Assembly: GCA_016342655.1 (NCBI GenBank)
Contig: JAEINL010000034.1
Span: forward strand, 1-39,697
DNA: 39,697 bases
Direction of reading: 5' to 3'
From: Sphaerochaeta sp.
GTDB taxonomy: Bacteria; Spirochaetota; Spirochaetia; Sphaerochaetales; Sphaerochaetaceae
Both the position numbers and the translations under genes were made by a program. Position 1 is the first letter of the stretch. The number at the start of each line of letters is the position of its first letter. Of this stretch, positions 23,338 through 31,710 are shown piece after piece. The notes beneath the pieces are model-generated. The model was given only the letters and a program-made list of their open reading frames with translations. It searched no databases and was not told the DNA's origin.

Positions 23338-24417
23338 TCAGTTCATACTCACTGAGCTCCTATATTTCTCAACCTCCCAATTGCGTATAAAATCAATCAT
23401 AGCCTCGTCCATAAACTGAGGCCCACCAAAACTCTCTGAATAGACACTCACACTCACGGTATCAAGGAAGAGAGGAAGCGGTTTCTCCCCTACCGAGAAT
23501 ACGCCGGTGTTCTGTACACAGATGATCTTCGGCTCATTGCCATAAAGCTTCTCATACTCACCGAAGGCCGCTTCAACTGACGCTCCCTCATCCACCCAAA
23601 GTGGCTTGAAGCCGCTGTAGACAATGTGGTCGGGTGTAAAGGAAGAAGCGACTGGAGCGAAGGCCTTTTCAGAGACAAGGTAGCGAGCGATCTCCTGGTT
23701 CAGAACAGAGGCAATCTTCTTGCCTGTAAGCTTCTCCAAGGTAGAAGCGATTGCTGTTCGCTTTTTCTCGTCCATGATAAGGGGCGTGAAGTCTGGCTTG
23801 CGGACGAGCTGTTCTTCAATGGTCCTGAGAATTGTATCGTATAGGGTAGAAATTTCCTCAAGGCTCTCTTCTCCCACAAACACCCCATGGTTCTGCAGGA
23901 ATATCACATTGGCAATCTTGCCAGTCTTTTCCTGTAGCAAGGCCAACCGCTCTCGAACTATCTTTGCAAGAATAAAGCCCGGCTTGACCAGCTCGATCCA
24001 GAGGGCTTCGGGGAAAAGCCGTGCACTAGAGGACTCCCCTTCTACGGAGCAGGTTATCCCATTGACCAAAGCGGGATGGAGATGCACCACGTAGGTAAAG
24101 GGAAGCAGGGCATGCAGCAGTGCCTCTACCGAAGGACGGGCAGTCTCTCCCTCCAAACGGCAGGCCATCATATCCTTGAGCACCTCTTCCTCCCGCTCAT
24201 CGTCATCGGTTGAGTAGGTGTTTTCCCAAATGCTCTCCATGCTGGCAAGATCCATCCGTACGAATCCTTTCGCCTTGATGGTTGCAAGCTCCATCCCTGA
24301 TGCCTTCACATACAGAACCCCATCCTTCTTATAGGAGGTGTTGCCTCCCCCAAGAAGGACAAAGCCTTCATCACTGCCATAACGATGGGACTCTGAGAGC
24401 AGCTTCTCTATACTCAT
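23338..24417 (-). CDS. Class II aldolase, rhamnulose-1-phosphate aldolase-type (RhaE-like)
   Basis: The 359-residue class II aldolase/adducin-type enzyme probably cleaves L-rhamnulose 1-phosphate to DHAP and L-lactaldehyde. Zinc-site histidines are visible in FTYVVHLHPALVNG (about 108-121) and QNHGVFVGEE (about 172-181); SSARLFPE and FTPDHIVYSG are conserved blocks. It resembles the aldolase half of bifunctional RhaE/RhaD-dehydrogenase proteins but lacks the fused dehydrogenase domain. It ends normally at FIRNWEVEKYR. Its start overlaps the rhaA stop by ATGA, so the two enzymes are coupled. The lactaldehyde product needs a reductase or dehydrogenase that is not obvious in this window. Confidence 0.85.
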   Translation of the reverse strand: MSIEKLLSESHRYGSDEGFVLLGGGNTSYKKDGVLYVKASGMELATIKAKGFVRMDLASMESIWENTYSTDDDEREEEVLKDMMACRLEGETARPSVEALLHALLPFTYVVHLHPALVNGITCSVEGESSSARLFPEALWIELVKPGFILAKIVRERLALLQEKTGKIANVIFLQNHGVFVGEESLEEISTLYDTILRTIEEQLVRKPDFTPLIMDEKKRTAIASTLEKLTGKKIASVLNQEIARYLVSEKAFAPVASSFTPDHIVYSGFKPLWVDEGASVEAAFGEYEKLYGNEPKIICVQNTGVFSVGEKPLPLFLDTVSVSVYSESFGGPQFMDEAMIDFIRNWEVEKYRSSVSMN

Positions 24418-25664
24418 GCTCGATCTCCTAACACATCTGTCTCATACTGCCCGACCAGATTGATGAGATCATCATCCAAAGCAATACCGTTTATTCGGCA
24501 GAACTCATCCCAGACAAAGCCAAAGGGCAAGGTGCTCTGCTGTTCGAGCAACGCCATCTTGGCATAGCCATTATCAGTCTCTTCATACCGAACAAGGAGG
24601 TCCAAGGGCTGGAGCATAGCAAAAAGTAGGGCCTTTCTCATGGCTCTGGTGCCGGTTACCCAAGCACCTACGCGGTTGATCGAGGCATCAAAGAAGTCAA
24701 GGCCTATATGGGTGGTGGCGAGCTTGCCGCTGCGCACCAGCTCTTCTGCCACCATCTTTACCTTGTCATTGAACAGCACGACATGGTCACTGTCCCAGTG
24801 CAGGGGTCGGCTTATATGCAACAGCATCTCATCATCAAAGAGTAGGATGGAAGAGATTTTGTCCGAGATATCCTCTTCAGGATGGAAATGCCCCATATCG
24901 ATGCAGAGCATCTTCTTATTTCGAATGGCATAGTTCATGTAGAACTCATGTGAGCCTACGACAAAGGCTTCACTACCTATGCCGAACAGCTTGGTCTCCA
25001 AGGCATCGACCATCTCGCTCTTGGGGTACTCTATGGCGAAGATTTCGTCGAGTGACTCCTTGAGGATGGAGCGGTAGCCGAACTTGTCGACTGTCAGGTT
25101 CTTTGCCCCATCCGGAATCCAGGTATTGAGAATGCAAGGGCTCTTCTGCTCCCGCCCGATCCAGGCGGCAATTCTTCTGCAACGTTTCTCATGTTCCAGC
25201 CAGAAGGTGCGAATCATCTCATCCTTGCTGGCTAGGGTATAGCCGTCATCTGCAAGAGGGTGACTGAAAAAGGTCCCGTTGAAGTCAAGATGGACATTAT
25301 TTCTCTTTGCCCAGTCTACCCACCCCTGATAGTGCTTCTCCTCTATCTGATCGCGGTCTATAAAGGTGGGACCGAACTCACCATAACTTGCATGGAGATT
25401 CAGTCGGTGCTTTCCAGGGACTAGGGAGAGTACCTTTTCCAAGTCAGATCGAAGCTCGCTGATATTCCTTGCCTTGCCTGGATAGTTTCCTGTGCTTTGG
25501 ATCCCTCCTCCAGCTAAGGTTGCGTCGGGCTTTTCAAAACCGCCGACATCATCACCCTGCCAACAATGGATGGCTATGGGAACAGAGGCCAATTCTGCAA
25601 GAATAGTATCAGTATCGACGCCATACTTGGCGTATGCTTCTTTTGCAATCTCATAGGTGTTCAT
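24414..25664 (-). CDS. rhaA: L-rhamnose isomerase
   Basis: The 416-residue enzyme converts L-rhamnose to L-rhamnulose; E. coli RhaA has 419. The start ATG at 25664 follows AGGAG at seven bases; codons upstream run into the control region and the divergent gene. Family blocks include AIHCWQGDDVGGFE (about 31-44), the NGTFFSHPLADDGYTLASKD metal-binding loop, SHEFYMNYAIRNKKMLCIDMGHFHP and LHISRPLHWDSDHV. The metal-ligand Glu, Asp and His residues appear intact. It is divergent from the AraC regulator, with an 82-bp shared control region. A rhamnulokinase is not in this operon but at 1483-2907. Confidence 0.95.
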   Translation of the reverse strand: MNTYEIAKEAYAKYGVDTDTILAELASVPIAIHCWQGDDVGGFEKPDATLAGGGIQSTGNYPGKARNISELRSDLEKVLSLVPGKHRLNLHASYGEFGPTFIDRDQIEEKHYQGWVDWAKRNNVHLDFNGTFFSHPLADDGYTLASKDEMIRTFWLEHEKRCRRIAAWIGREQKSPCILNTWIPDGAKNLTVDKFGYRSILKESLDEIFAIEYPKSEMVDALETKLFGIGSEAFVVGSHEFYMNYAIRNKKMLCIDMGHFHPEEDISDKISSILLFDDEMLLHISRPLHWDSDHVVLFNDKVKMVAEELVRSGKLATTHIGLDFFDASINRVGAWVTGTRAMRKALLFAMLQPLDLLVRYEETDNGYAKMALLEQQSTLPFGFVWDEFCRINGIALDDDLINLVGQYETDVLGDRA

Positions 25665-25746
25665 ACTTGTGTCTCCTGTGTATAAGTCTGACATCTTTTT
25701 GAAAATCCACCTTGACAGAATAATCAAATTATAGCACGATTTTATC
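25665..25746. promoter_or_regulatory. Divergent rhaA/araC control region
   Basis: The 82-bp gap must hold promoters for both genes. The part from 25693 onward is conserved in the inverted copy at 15568-15680 (about 93 percent over 113 bp), including GATTTTATC just before the araC start. Shared sequence upstream of both the rhamnose isomerase and the rhamnoside transporter operon suggests binding sites for the AraC-type regulator. Confidence 0.6.
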
Positions 25747-26616
25747 ATGTCATACCAAATTCTCCAAGAAGGGGTGTTTTTCAAGGAAAACAGCCTAAAA
25801 GTAAAGGTAATGCTTCGCGACCCGGAGATACCCTATCCCTTACATAGTCACGATTTTTATGAACTGGTGGTTGTGGTTTCTGGCAGGGGAAAGCACCTTA
25901 CTGAAACCGGTGAACATCCTATTGGTGAAGGTTCAGTCCTGTTTATACGACCGGGGATACTGCATGGGTATGACAAGATAGACAACCTTAGGTTATATAA
26001 TATTTTACTTGGAACCGAGGTGTTCTCGAGAGATATCTCTGACCTATCAGAGATGCCTGGCTTCAAAACATTTTTCTTGCAGCCTGAAGATAATATTCCC
26101 ATGTGCAAGCTTACCAGCTATCAGCTGACCGAGACCATATTCCTCTTACGGGAAATAAAGGCAGAGAGCGAACGCCTGGATTTTGGCAAGGGATCTTCAG
26201 CCATGGCCTATGCAAAGATCCTGCAGCTGGTCATCAAGATAGCCAGAACCCAAAACCCAAAACCCAAGACCTCCGTACGGACTACAGCAGCGAGGCTTGA
26301 GCCGATCATGGGCTTCATTGAGCAGAATCTGAACAGATCCCTGACGCTTGAGGAGCTGGTATCTGTAGCAAACATGAGTGCAAGCACCCTGAATAGGCAG
26401 TTCAAGGCCTATACAGGATGGTCTCCTGTGGAGTTTCACATCCACAGGAGAATAGCCTATGCCTGTTCACTCATCCTCAAGCGGGAGATGAGCATCGAGG
26501 AACTATCCGAAGCAACGGGCTTTTCAGATGCAAACTACTTTTCGCGTCAGTTCCGTGCTCACATGGACATGAGCCCCAAACAATATAAGAAGCTGTGGAC
26601 AGGACCGAGAAGCTAG
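25747..26616 (+). CDS. AraC family rhamnose regulator (RhaR/RhaS-like)
   Basis: The 289-residue regulator has an N-terminal cupin sugar-sensing domain (about 20-95, with LHSHDFYELVVVVSGRG and IRPGILHGYD) and a C-terminal double helix-turn-helix (about 190-285, with LTLEELVSVANMSASTLNRQ and EATGFSDANYFSRQFR). This is the RhaS/RhaR arrangement. Divergent placement from rhaA suggests rhamnose-dependent activation of rhaA-rhaD. Its stop TAG shares a CTAG palindrome with the stop of the converging fucU gene. A decayed copy of its first codons and upstream region lies at 15.6 kb. Confidence 0.88.
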   Translation: MSYQILQEGVFFKENSLKVKVMLRDPEIPYPLHSHDFYELVVVVSGRGKHLTETGEHPIGEGSVLFIRPGILHGYDKIDNLRLYNILLGTEVFSRDISDLSEMPGFKTFFLQPEDNIPMCKLTSYQLTETIFLLREIKAESERLDFGKGSSAMAYAKILQLVIKIARTQNPKPKTSVRTTAARLEPIMGFIEQNLNRSLTLEELVSVANMSASTLNRQFKAYTGWSPVEFHIHRRIAYACSLILKREMSIEELSEATGFSDANYFSRQFRAHMDMSPKQYKKLWTGPRS

Positions 26617-27041
26617 ACCACAACCCCTTTCTTCAGCAACACATTGGCATATAGGGCTTTCTCTCCAGTGGCCACAATGGCATAGGCGTGTTTGGACCGT
26701 TCATAGAACGCATAGCGATCGATAAAGGTAAATGCTTTGAAAGCAGGGTCCCCTTGCTTGGCAATCTTCTCATACTCTGCCCAGATGGGGGTCCCAACCG
26801 TATCACCAGGAACTTTTTCCATAAGCACTGCGTTGTCAGCAGCATAGGTATCCAGGGGGAACAGCTGCAGGATAGCTTTGAGAATCGATGGGACATCATG
26901 GCCGTCAAGCCGGATGACACGATCATTCATGGAAGCGGCAGGGTAGTTTCCGTCCCCGATGACCAGTTCATCCCCATGGCCCATTTCCATAAGGACCTTC
27001 AACAGTTCAGGACTCAGTATTGATGGAATGTTTTTTAGCAT
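26613..27041 (-). CDS. fucU: L-fucose mutarotase (RbsD/FucU family)
   Basis: The 142-residue protein starts at ATG 27041, with AAGGAG about seven bases upstream; an in-frame TTG further up is less likely. The family signature MGHGDELVIGDGNYPA (about 20-35) contains the catalytic histidine, and YAFYERSKHAYAIVATGE near the end matches FucU rather than RbsD. It interconverts fucose anomers to feed FucI. It is transcribed divergently from fucI with a 106-bp shared gap, and converges with the araC gene, overlapping it by four bases at the stop codons. Confidence 0.9.
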   Translation of the reverse strand: MLKNIPSILSPELLKVLMEMGHGDELVIGDGNYPAASMNDRVIRLDGHDVPSILKAILQLFPLDTYAADNAVLMEKVPGDTVGTPIWAEYEKIAKQGDPAFKAFTFIDRYAFYERSKHAYAIVATGEKALYANVLLKKGVVV

Positions 27042-27105
27042 GGCAGACTCCTTGTAGAAGAAAATTTGTTGCAATAAAGCGAATCACATGCAATACTGCA
27101 CATGA

Positions 27106-27119
27106 TGTAAACGATTACA
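27106..27119. promoter_or_regulatory. LacI-type palindromic operator between fucU and fucI
   Basis: TGTAAACGATTACA is a near-perfect palindrome with the central CG typical of LacI/GalR family operators (also resembling catabolite-responsive elements). It lies 29 bp before the fucI start and would control both divergent genes. The LacI gene at 193-1227 is a candidate regulator. Binding is inferred. Confidence 0.6.
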
Positions 27120-27147
27120 TTTCTCATAATATACCAAGGGGGACCAT

Positions 27148-28974
27148 ATGGCAAATGTTTCTGATAACAAAATGATCAAGGCAGAAAGGCGCTATGCTGG
27201 AGCTCTTCCTAAAATTGGGATAAGGCCCACTATTGATGGAAGGCAGCGAGGAGTGCGAGAGTCACTGGAAGAACAGACCATGAACATGGCAAGGTCAGCA
27301 GCCAAGCTCATTAGCGACAATGTACGACACAGCACAGGAGAACGTGTGGAGTGTGTCATCTCTGACTCCACCATCGGCGGGGTACGTGAAAGTGCCGATT
27401 GTGCAGAAAAGTTTGCCAGAGAAGGGGTGAGCATAACCCTGACGGTCACCCCTTGCTGGTGCTATGGAACAGAGACCTTCGATTTTGATCCTCTCACCGT
27501 CAAGGCTGTATGGGGCTTCAATGGGACAGAGCGCCCAGGGGCTGTCTATCTTGCAGCAGTACTTGCAGCCCATACGCAGAAGGGTTTGCCTGCTTTCGGC
27601 ATCTACGGCAGGGACGTCCAGGACAATGACGATACCTCCATTCCCTCTGACGTTTCTGAAAAGATTCTTCGCTTTGCACGCGCTGCCCTAGTTGTGGCAA
27701 CCATCCGCGGCAAGAGCTATCTCTCCATCGGCGGATGCTCGATGGGCATCGCAGGCTCCATTGTTGACCAGGATTTCCTCCAGGATTTCCTAGGCATGAG
27801 AACGGAAGCCATTGACATGTGCGAGATCGAGAGAAGAATTGCTGAAGGGATTTATGACAAAGAAGAGTATGAACTTGCCATCAAATGGGTACGGGAGAAC
27901 TGTATCCAGGCTGAAGATACCGCCAATGCACCAGAAAACCGCAGAAGCCAAGAGCAGCTGGACAAGGATTGGGAGTATTGCACCAAGATGGTCATGATCG
28001 GACGCGACCTGATGATAGGCAATCCAGAGCTTGAGAAGGCTGGCTTTGGTGAAGAGGCCTTGGGTCACAATGCGATCGCCTCCGGCTTTCAGGGCCAGAG
28101 ACAGTGGACAGACCATTGGCCCAACGGGGATTTTATGGAGACGATGCTCACCACATCCTTCGACTGGAACGGCATTCGTGAGCCGTACATCGTGGCGACG
28201 GAGAATGACTATCTCAACGGCCTTGGCATGCTTTTCTGTAAGCATCTGACCAACCGTGCATCCATCTTCAGTGATGTGAGAACCTACTGGAGCCCTGACG
28301 CCATCGAGCGCGTCACAAACTGGAAGCCCGAAGGTCTTGCCAAGGATGGCTTCATCCACCTCATCAACAGTGGTGCCACCACCCTTGATGCCAACGGTCA
28401 GATGAAAAACAAGGATGGCAAGAGCGAGATGAAGCAGTTCTGGGATATCACAGACGAAGATGTGAAGAATGTCCTGGCCAAATCTCGCTTCAGCGTAGCC
28501 AACTGCGGCTATTTCCGCGGCGGTGGCTTCAGCTCCACCTTCCTCAGTGAAGGCGACATGCCTCTGACCATGGTCAGGCTCAACATGGTGAAGGGTGTAG
28601 GCCCTGTCATCCAGATTGCAGAAGGCTGGACGTGTGAAGTACCAGAGAAGGTCTTTGACATCATCAACAAGAGGACTGACCAGACCTGGCCAACCACCTG
28701 GTTTGTTCCCAGAACTGATGGCAAGGAGGGGCCTTTCAAGGATGTCTACTCGGTCATGGCAAACTGGGGAGCCAACCATGGAGCCCTTGGATATGGTCAC
28801 TTCGGTGCTGACATGATGGCTCTGGCCTCTATGCTTCGTATCCCTGTATGCATGCACAACGTTCCTGAAGAGCAGATCTTCCGTCCAAGTGCCTGGTCAA
28901 TGCTGGGTATGGACAAGGAAGGCGCTGACTTCAGAGCCTGTCAGAACTTCGGGCCTCTGTACGGTAAGTACTGA
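27148..28974 (+). CDS. fucI: L-fucose isomerase
   Basis: The 608-residue Mn-dependent isomerase converts L-fucose to L-fuculose (also D-arabinose to D-ribulose); E. coli FucI has 591. The N-terminal [21 protein letters not shown] and [15 protein letters not shown] blocks are present, as are the metal-site region [14 protein letters not shown] (Glu and Asp near 350-352) and the C-terminal histidine in [24 protein letters not shown] precedes the ATG. No fuculokinase or fuculose aldolase gene is adjacent, so the rhamnose kinase and aldolase, or genes elsewhere, must handle fuculose. It ends in a strong hairpin at 29003. Confidence 0.96.
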   Translation: MANVSDNKMIKAERRYAGALPKIGIRPTIDGRQRGVRESLEEQTMNMARSAAKLISDNVRHSTGERVECVISDSTIGGVRESADCAEKFAREGVSITLTVTPCWCYGTETFDFDPLTVKAVWGFNGTERPGAVYLAAVLAAHTQKGLPAFGIYGRDVQDNDDTSIPSDVSEKILRFARAALVVATIRGKSYLSIGGCSMGIAGSIVDQDFLQDFLGMRTEAIDMCEIERRIAEGIYDKEEYELAIKWVRENCIQAEDTANAPENRRSQEQLDKDWEYCTKMVMIGRDLMIGNPELEKAGFGEEALGHNAIASGFQGQRQWTDHWPNGDFMETMLTTSFDWNGIREPYIVATENDYLNGLGMLFCKHLTNRASIFSDVRTYWSPDAIERVTNWKPEGLAKDGFIHLINSGATTLDANGQMKNKDGKSEMKQFWDITDEDVKNVLAKSRFSVANCGYFRGGGFSSTFLSEGDMPLTMVRLNMVKGVGPVIQIAEGWTCEVPEKVFDIINKRTDQTWPTTWFVPRTDGKEGPFKDVYSVMANWGANHGALGYGHFGADMMALASMLRIPVCMHNVPEEQIFRPSAWSMLGMDKEGADFRACQNFGPLYGKY

Positions 28975-29002
28975 GCGAACAAGTAACAAAATGCAGAATA
29001 AG

Positions 29003-29035
29003 AAGAGGAGCAGGCTCAAGCCTGCTCCTCTTCCT
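29003..29035 (+). terminator. Rho-independent-like terminator after fucI
   Basis: AAGAGGAGCAGGC pairs with GCCTGCTCCTCTT (29003-29015 and 29020-29032) around a four-base loop, followed by CCTTT. It lies 28 bp past the fucI stop, and the AAGAGG/CCTCTT base could also serve the converging toxin gene from the other side. Confidence 0.75.
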
Positions 29036-29143
29036 TTGAAATCAATACAATACGTACTTGGCTCTTGGCCGAACCTTCTGTCACTGCTGGACAAAACTAC
29101 GGTTATTATGAATTCGGAAGCTAAGACCAAAGATATCGACTGT

Positions 29144-29932
29144 TCACAGCTCCAGGCTTCTCACCAAGGATGCAAAGTTTGTTATCATCTCGCTTTTCTG
29201 GCTATTGAACAGAAGATGTTTTACATCCTGCTGTTTGCTGGTAAGGTCAATTTCACAAAGGCGTAGTGATAGGGCGTCTTTCAATTCCTCTCCATTGTGA
29301 ATTCCTTGTTTTATTGCAAGGAACCTATAATTTGGCTTGGTCTGCGCTAAGAGAAACATGGTATCGTAGAAATCCCGACCTTTGCTTCGGTTCAACAAGG
29401 CAGAAAGCTTCATGGCGCAGAGGATATCATCGGGAGGAACCGGAACAGGAAAATAGAATCCGCAACTTTGTATGAATGCAGGTATCGTTTTGTATAAGAC
29501 CTCTTGATCCTGCATCTCAATTTTTATGAGAAACCTGGAATTCCTATATCCACTCAGATTCAGTGAAAATACCAGTTGCGGGAAATAGAGGCTTCGCCTA
29601 TATGCGGTGAGCTTATCATGTTCCCGTTCCTTTGGCTCGACGATGTATCCGAGATTAGTTAGATATCTGAGGACTTCATCAGTCATCAACAGGAATTCTT
29701 CTTTAGACATATTTTTGCAGTCAAAATCCAAATCTTCTGAAAATCTATCAATATGTTTGACGAGCCTGAGATTCGTTCCACCAATGAAGGAAAGTTTTGT
29801 GATATATGGGGTGTTTGAAAGATATTCAAGGATCTGGCATTGGATATATTCCTTCACCATAAGTTTTTGGTATTCTGCTTTCTCTCGCATGCCTGGAGGA
29901 AAAAACTCCTTGATGGATTGGATGTCGATCAT
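29144..29932 (-). CDS. AbiEii/AbiGii family nucleotidyltransferase toxin
   Basis: The 262-residue toxin belongs to type IV AbiE systems. The nucleotidyltransferase motif reads FIGGTNLRLVKHIDRFSEDLDFD (about 49-71), giving the GG-T and S-x-DLDFD signature with metal-binding aspartates. A downstream DDILCAMKLSALLNRSKGRDFYD motif (about 168-190) carries the conserved K-x(n)-RDxxD. AbiEii enzymes modify tRNA with nucleotides and stop growth when unopposed. It overlaps the antitoxin gene by ATGA. The DNA is more AT-rich than the neighbouring fucI, consistent with horizontal gain. Confidence 0.88.
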   Translation of the reverse strand: MIDIQSIKEFFPPGMREKAEYQKLMVKEYIQCQILEYLSNTPYITKLSFIGGTNLRLVKHIDRFSEDLDFDCKNMSKEEFLLMTDEVLRYLTNLGYIVEPKEREHDKLTAYRRSLYFPQLVFSLNLSGYRNSRFLIKIEMQDQEVLYKTIPAFIQSCGFYFPVPVPPDDILCAMKLSALLNRSKGRDFYDTMFLLAQTKPNYRFLAIKQGIHNGEELKDALSLRLCEIDLTSKQQDVKHLLFNSQKSEMITNFASLVRSLEL

Positions 29933-30567
29933 ATATATACTCCTTTCAAACGTGCGACTCTTGTATCCAGGACCTTTGATCTAAATCGATACAGATATTC
30001 ATCGAGTCGTGTCACATTCAATTCTTCCTGCATGAAGTCGATATCCAGACGAAGTTCCTGCATATCCGTTTCTGACTTGTATTGTGGATTCAGATACAAG
30101 AAATCGAGTAGAGCTTTCTCCGGCGATGCGAGCAACATGCTCCAGGTATTGGGAAGGTTGGATTTTTCAATGGAATACCCAAACATTAATTGCGGTTTTA
30201 CGGATTGGTAGATATATTCTCCGAAAGGATTATGAAAGCTTGCAGTCTTTCTTGAAGTAACGCTGGTGATTTGCACAACTCCTTCAGGAATCATTCCATA
30301 GAAAGAGAGTGCAGCTTGTAGGCTTACATAGGAAGGAGCGTATATCTTATTGGCAAAATAGTAAGGGGCGTCCCCATTTCCCTTATAGGAAGGGAACGTA
30401 TAATATCCTTGGCGTAATCGGATCAACTTGCCTTGTTTTTCCCACCGTACAAAATTATTCCTGTCAAACTGTTCATCCCAAATCTTTACCTGATGAGTCG
30501 AGAAACAACCAAGAGGAGAAAAGAAATCTCTGAAAGCAAGATAGGAAATATTCTTTTTTGTTTCCAT
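29929..30567 (-). CDS. AbiEi-type antitoxin/transcriptional repressor
   Basis: About 212 residues from ATG 30567. The N-terminal half is a winged-helix region (FSTHQVKIWDEQF, RWEKQGKLIRLRQGYYTFPS) typical of AbiEi antitoxins. The middle has YVSLQAALSFYGMIPEGVVQITSVT, and PEKALLDFLYLN is a characteristic AbiEi C-terminal motif. The protein should repress the operon and neutralise AbiEii. The ATG is only about 10 bases from a good promoter (-10 at 30577-30582), with no ribosome site, so the message may be nearly leaderless. Confidence 0.85.
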   Translation of the reverse strand: METKKNISYLAFRDFFSPLGCFSTHQVKIWDEQFDRNNFVRWEKQGKLIRLRQGYYTFPSYKGNGDAPYYFANKIYAPSYVSLQAALSFYGMIPEGVVQITSVTSRKTASFHNPFGEYIYQSVKPQLMFGYSIEKSNLPNTWSMLLASPEKALLDFLYLNPQYKSETDMQELRLDIDFMQEELNVTRLDEYLYRFRSKVLDTRVARLKGVYI

Positions 30568-30576
30568 AATGCATGT

Positions 30577-30604
30577 ATTATACAGCATTATAGAAATAGA
30601 ACAA
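30577..30604 (-). promoter_or_regulatory. Sigma-70-like promoter of the AbiE operon
   Basis: On the minus strand TTGTTC (30599-30604) and a perfect TATAAT (30577-30582) are 16 bp apart. The start codon at 30567 lies nine bases after the -10 box, which predicts a leaderless or near-leaderless transcript. Confidence 0.65.
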
Positions 30605-30692
30605 GCTTTGAATTACAGAATCACCCGAGATAACCGATATACAGAATGTCTGTCCAATTTTCTGCTGTATTTGATAATTCATTCAGACTATC

Positions 30693-31688
30693 CTACAACG
30701 AGCAAATCTTCTCCCATATCTTCTCATCCACAGGAATCCCCTCTCGCATATTCTCTTCACGGAGACTCTTTCTCCTCTCCCCAGGAAAGCGTACGGGGTT
30801 ATTGGGATCAATGGCATCAGAAGCTTTCAGGTCGGCTAAGGAGGCAGTGATTTTCTCTTCAATAGCGGCCCTGTCTGGAAGATTGGCAAGGGAGATTGCA
30901 ATGAAGACCTGCGACACTTCACTCTCAACATCAGTACCGATAGAGTGGGTGGTCCTCCCTCCTGAAAGGGCTGCTGCGATAAGATCGAGGGCAAGGGCGA
31001 GGGAAGTACCCTTCCAGAACCCCATGGGCATCGGCCTCTTGCTCTCCATGATGGCACCAGCATCTCGAGAAGCCTTACCCTCGCTGTCAAACCCTCCATC
31101 AAACGGAAGGGCTCGTCCCTCCCTCTTGTAGGTCTCCATCTTCCCATAGCTGAACTGTGACATCGCCGCATCAACAAGGACCGGACCATCGTTACTAGGG
31201 ATGGCCAGAACAAGGGGATTGTTGCCAACCTTGGCATCCTTACCACCCCAAGCGGGCATCAGAGGAAGAGTGTTGGTCCAGAGGATACCGATACAAGTCT
31301 CTTGTGCAGCCATCAGGCCATACGTCCCAGGTCTCATCCAATGGGAGTTGTTTGCAAGGGCGACACAGCCAATGGTGTTCTCTTTTGCCAGTTTAATTGC
31401 CCTCCTCATACAGATGCTTGCATTGAGGTTTCCCGGACCCATCTTGGCATCCCAGCGCTCCAAGGCCCCAAACCTCCCTACAGGGGTAGCCCTTGCATCG
31501 ACATCTACCAGACCATCATCAATATTCTTCACGTAGAAATAGAATCGGTTGGCCCCATGGGTGTAGACCCCTTCAAGGGAGGTCTCAGCTATCATAGTGG
31601 CAGAGAGCTTTGCAGAAGGACTGTCCATGCCGCGGCTGAGAAGCACCTTTTCAAACTGTCTTACCATATCCTCAAACTGAACTCTCAT
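30693..31688 (-). CDS. YiaK-type NAD(P)H dehydrogenase (2,3-diketogulonate reductase-like)
   Basis: The 331-residue protein belongs to the LDH2/malate-like dehydrogenase family, which lacks a Rossmann fold. Visible blocks are EGVYTHGANRFYFYV, NNSHWMRPGTYGLMAA (catalytic His), NNPLVLAIPSNDGPVLVDAAMSQFSYGK and MPMGFWKGTSLALALDLIAAALSGG. These match YiaK/DlgD reductases of 2,3-diketo-L-gulonate, although other 2-oxoacid substrates are possible. It starts 22 bp after addA with a GGAG site, so it seems transcribed with addBA, an odd partnership. No other ascorbate-degradation gene is near. Confidence 0.8.
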   Translation of the reverse strand: MRVQFEDMVRQFEKVLLSRGMDSPSAKLSATMIAETSLEGVYTHGANRFYFYVKNIDDGLVDVDARATPVGRFGALERWDAKMGPGNLNASICMRRAIKLAKENTIGCVALANNSHWMRPGTYGLMAAQETCIGILWTNTLPLMPAWGGKDAKVGNNPLVLAIPSNDGPVLVDAAMSQFSYGKMETYKREGRALPFDGGFDSEGKASRDAGAIMESKRPMPMGFWKGTSLALALDLIAAALSGGRTTHSIGTDVESEVSQVFIAISLANLPDRAAIEEKITASLADLKASDAIDPNNPVRFPGERRKSLREENMREGIPVDEKIWEKICSL

Positions 31689-31710
31689 ACATATCTCCTA
31701 CGTCTCTTTT

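Noticed and set aside
27790..28857. 355-codon minus-strand open frame inside fucI
   Set aside because: Antisense shadow of FucI; no family motif and no ribosome site.
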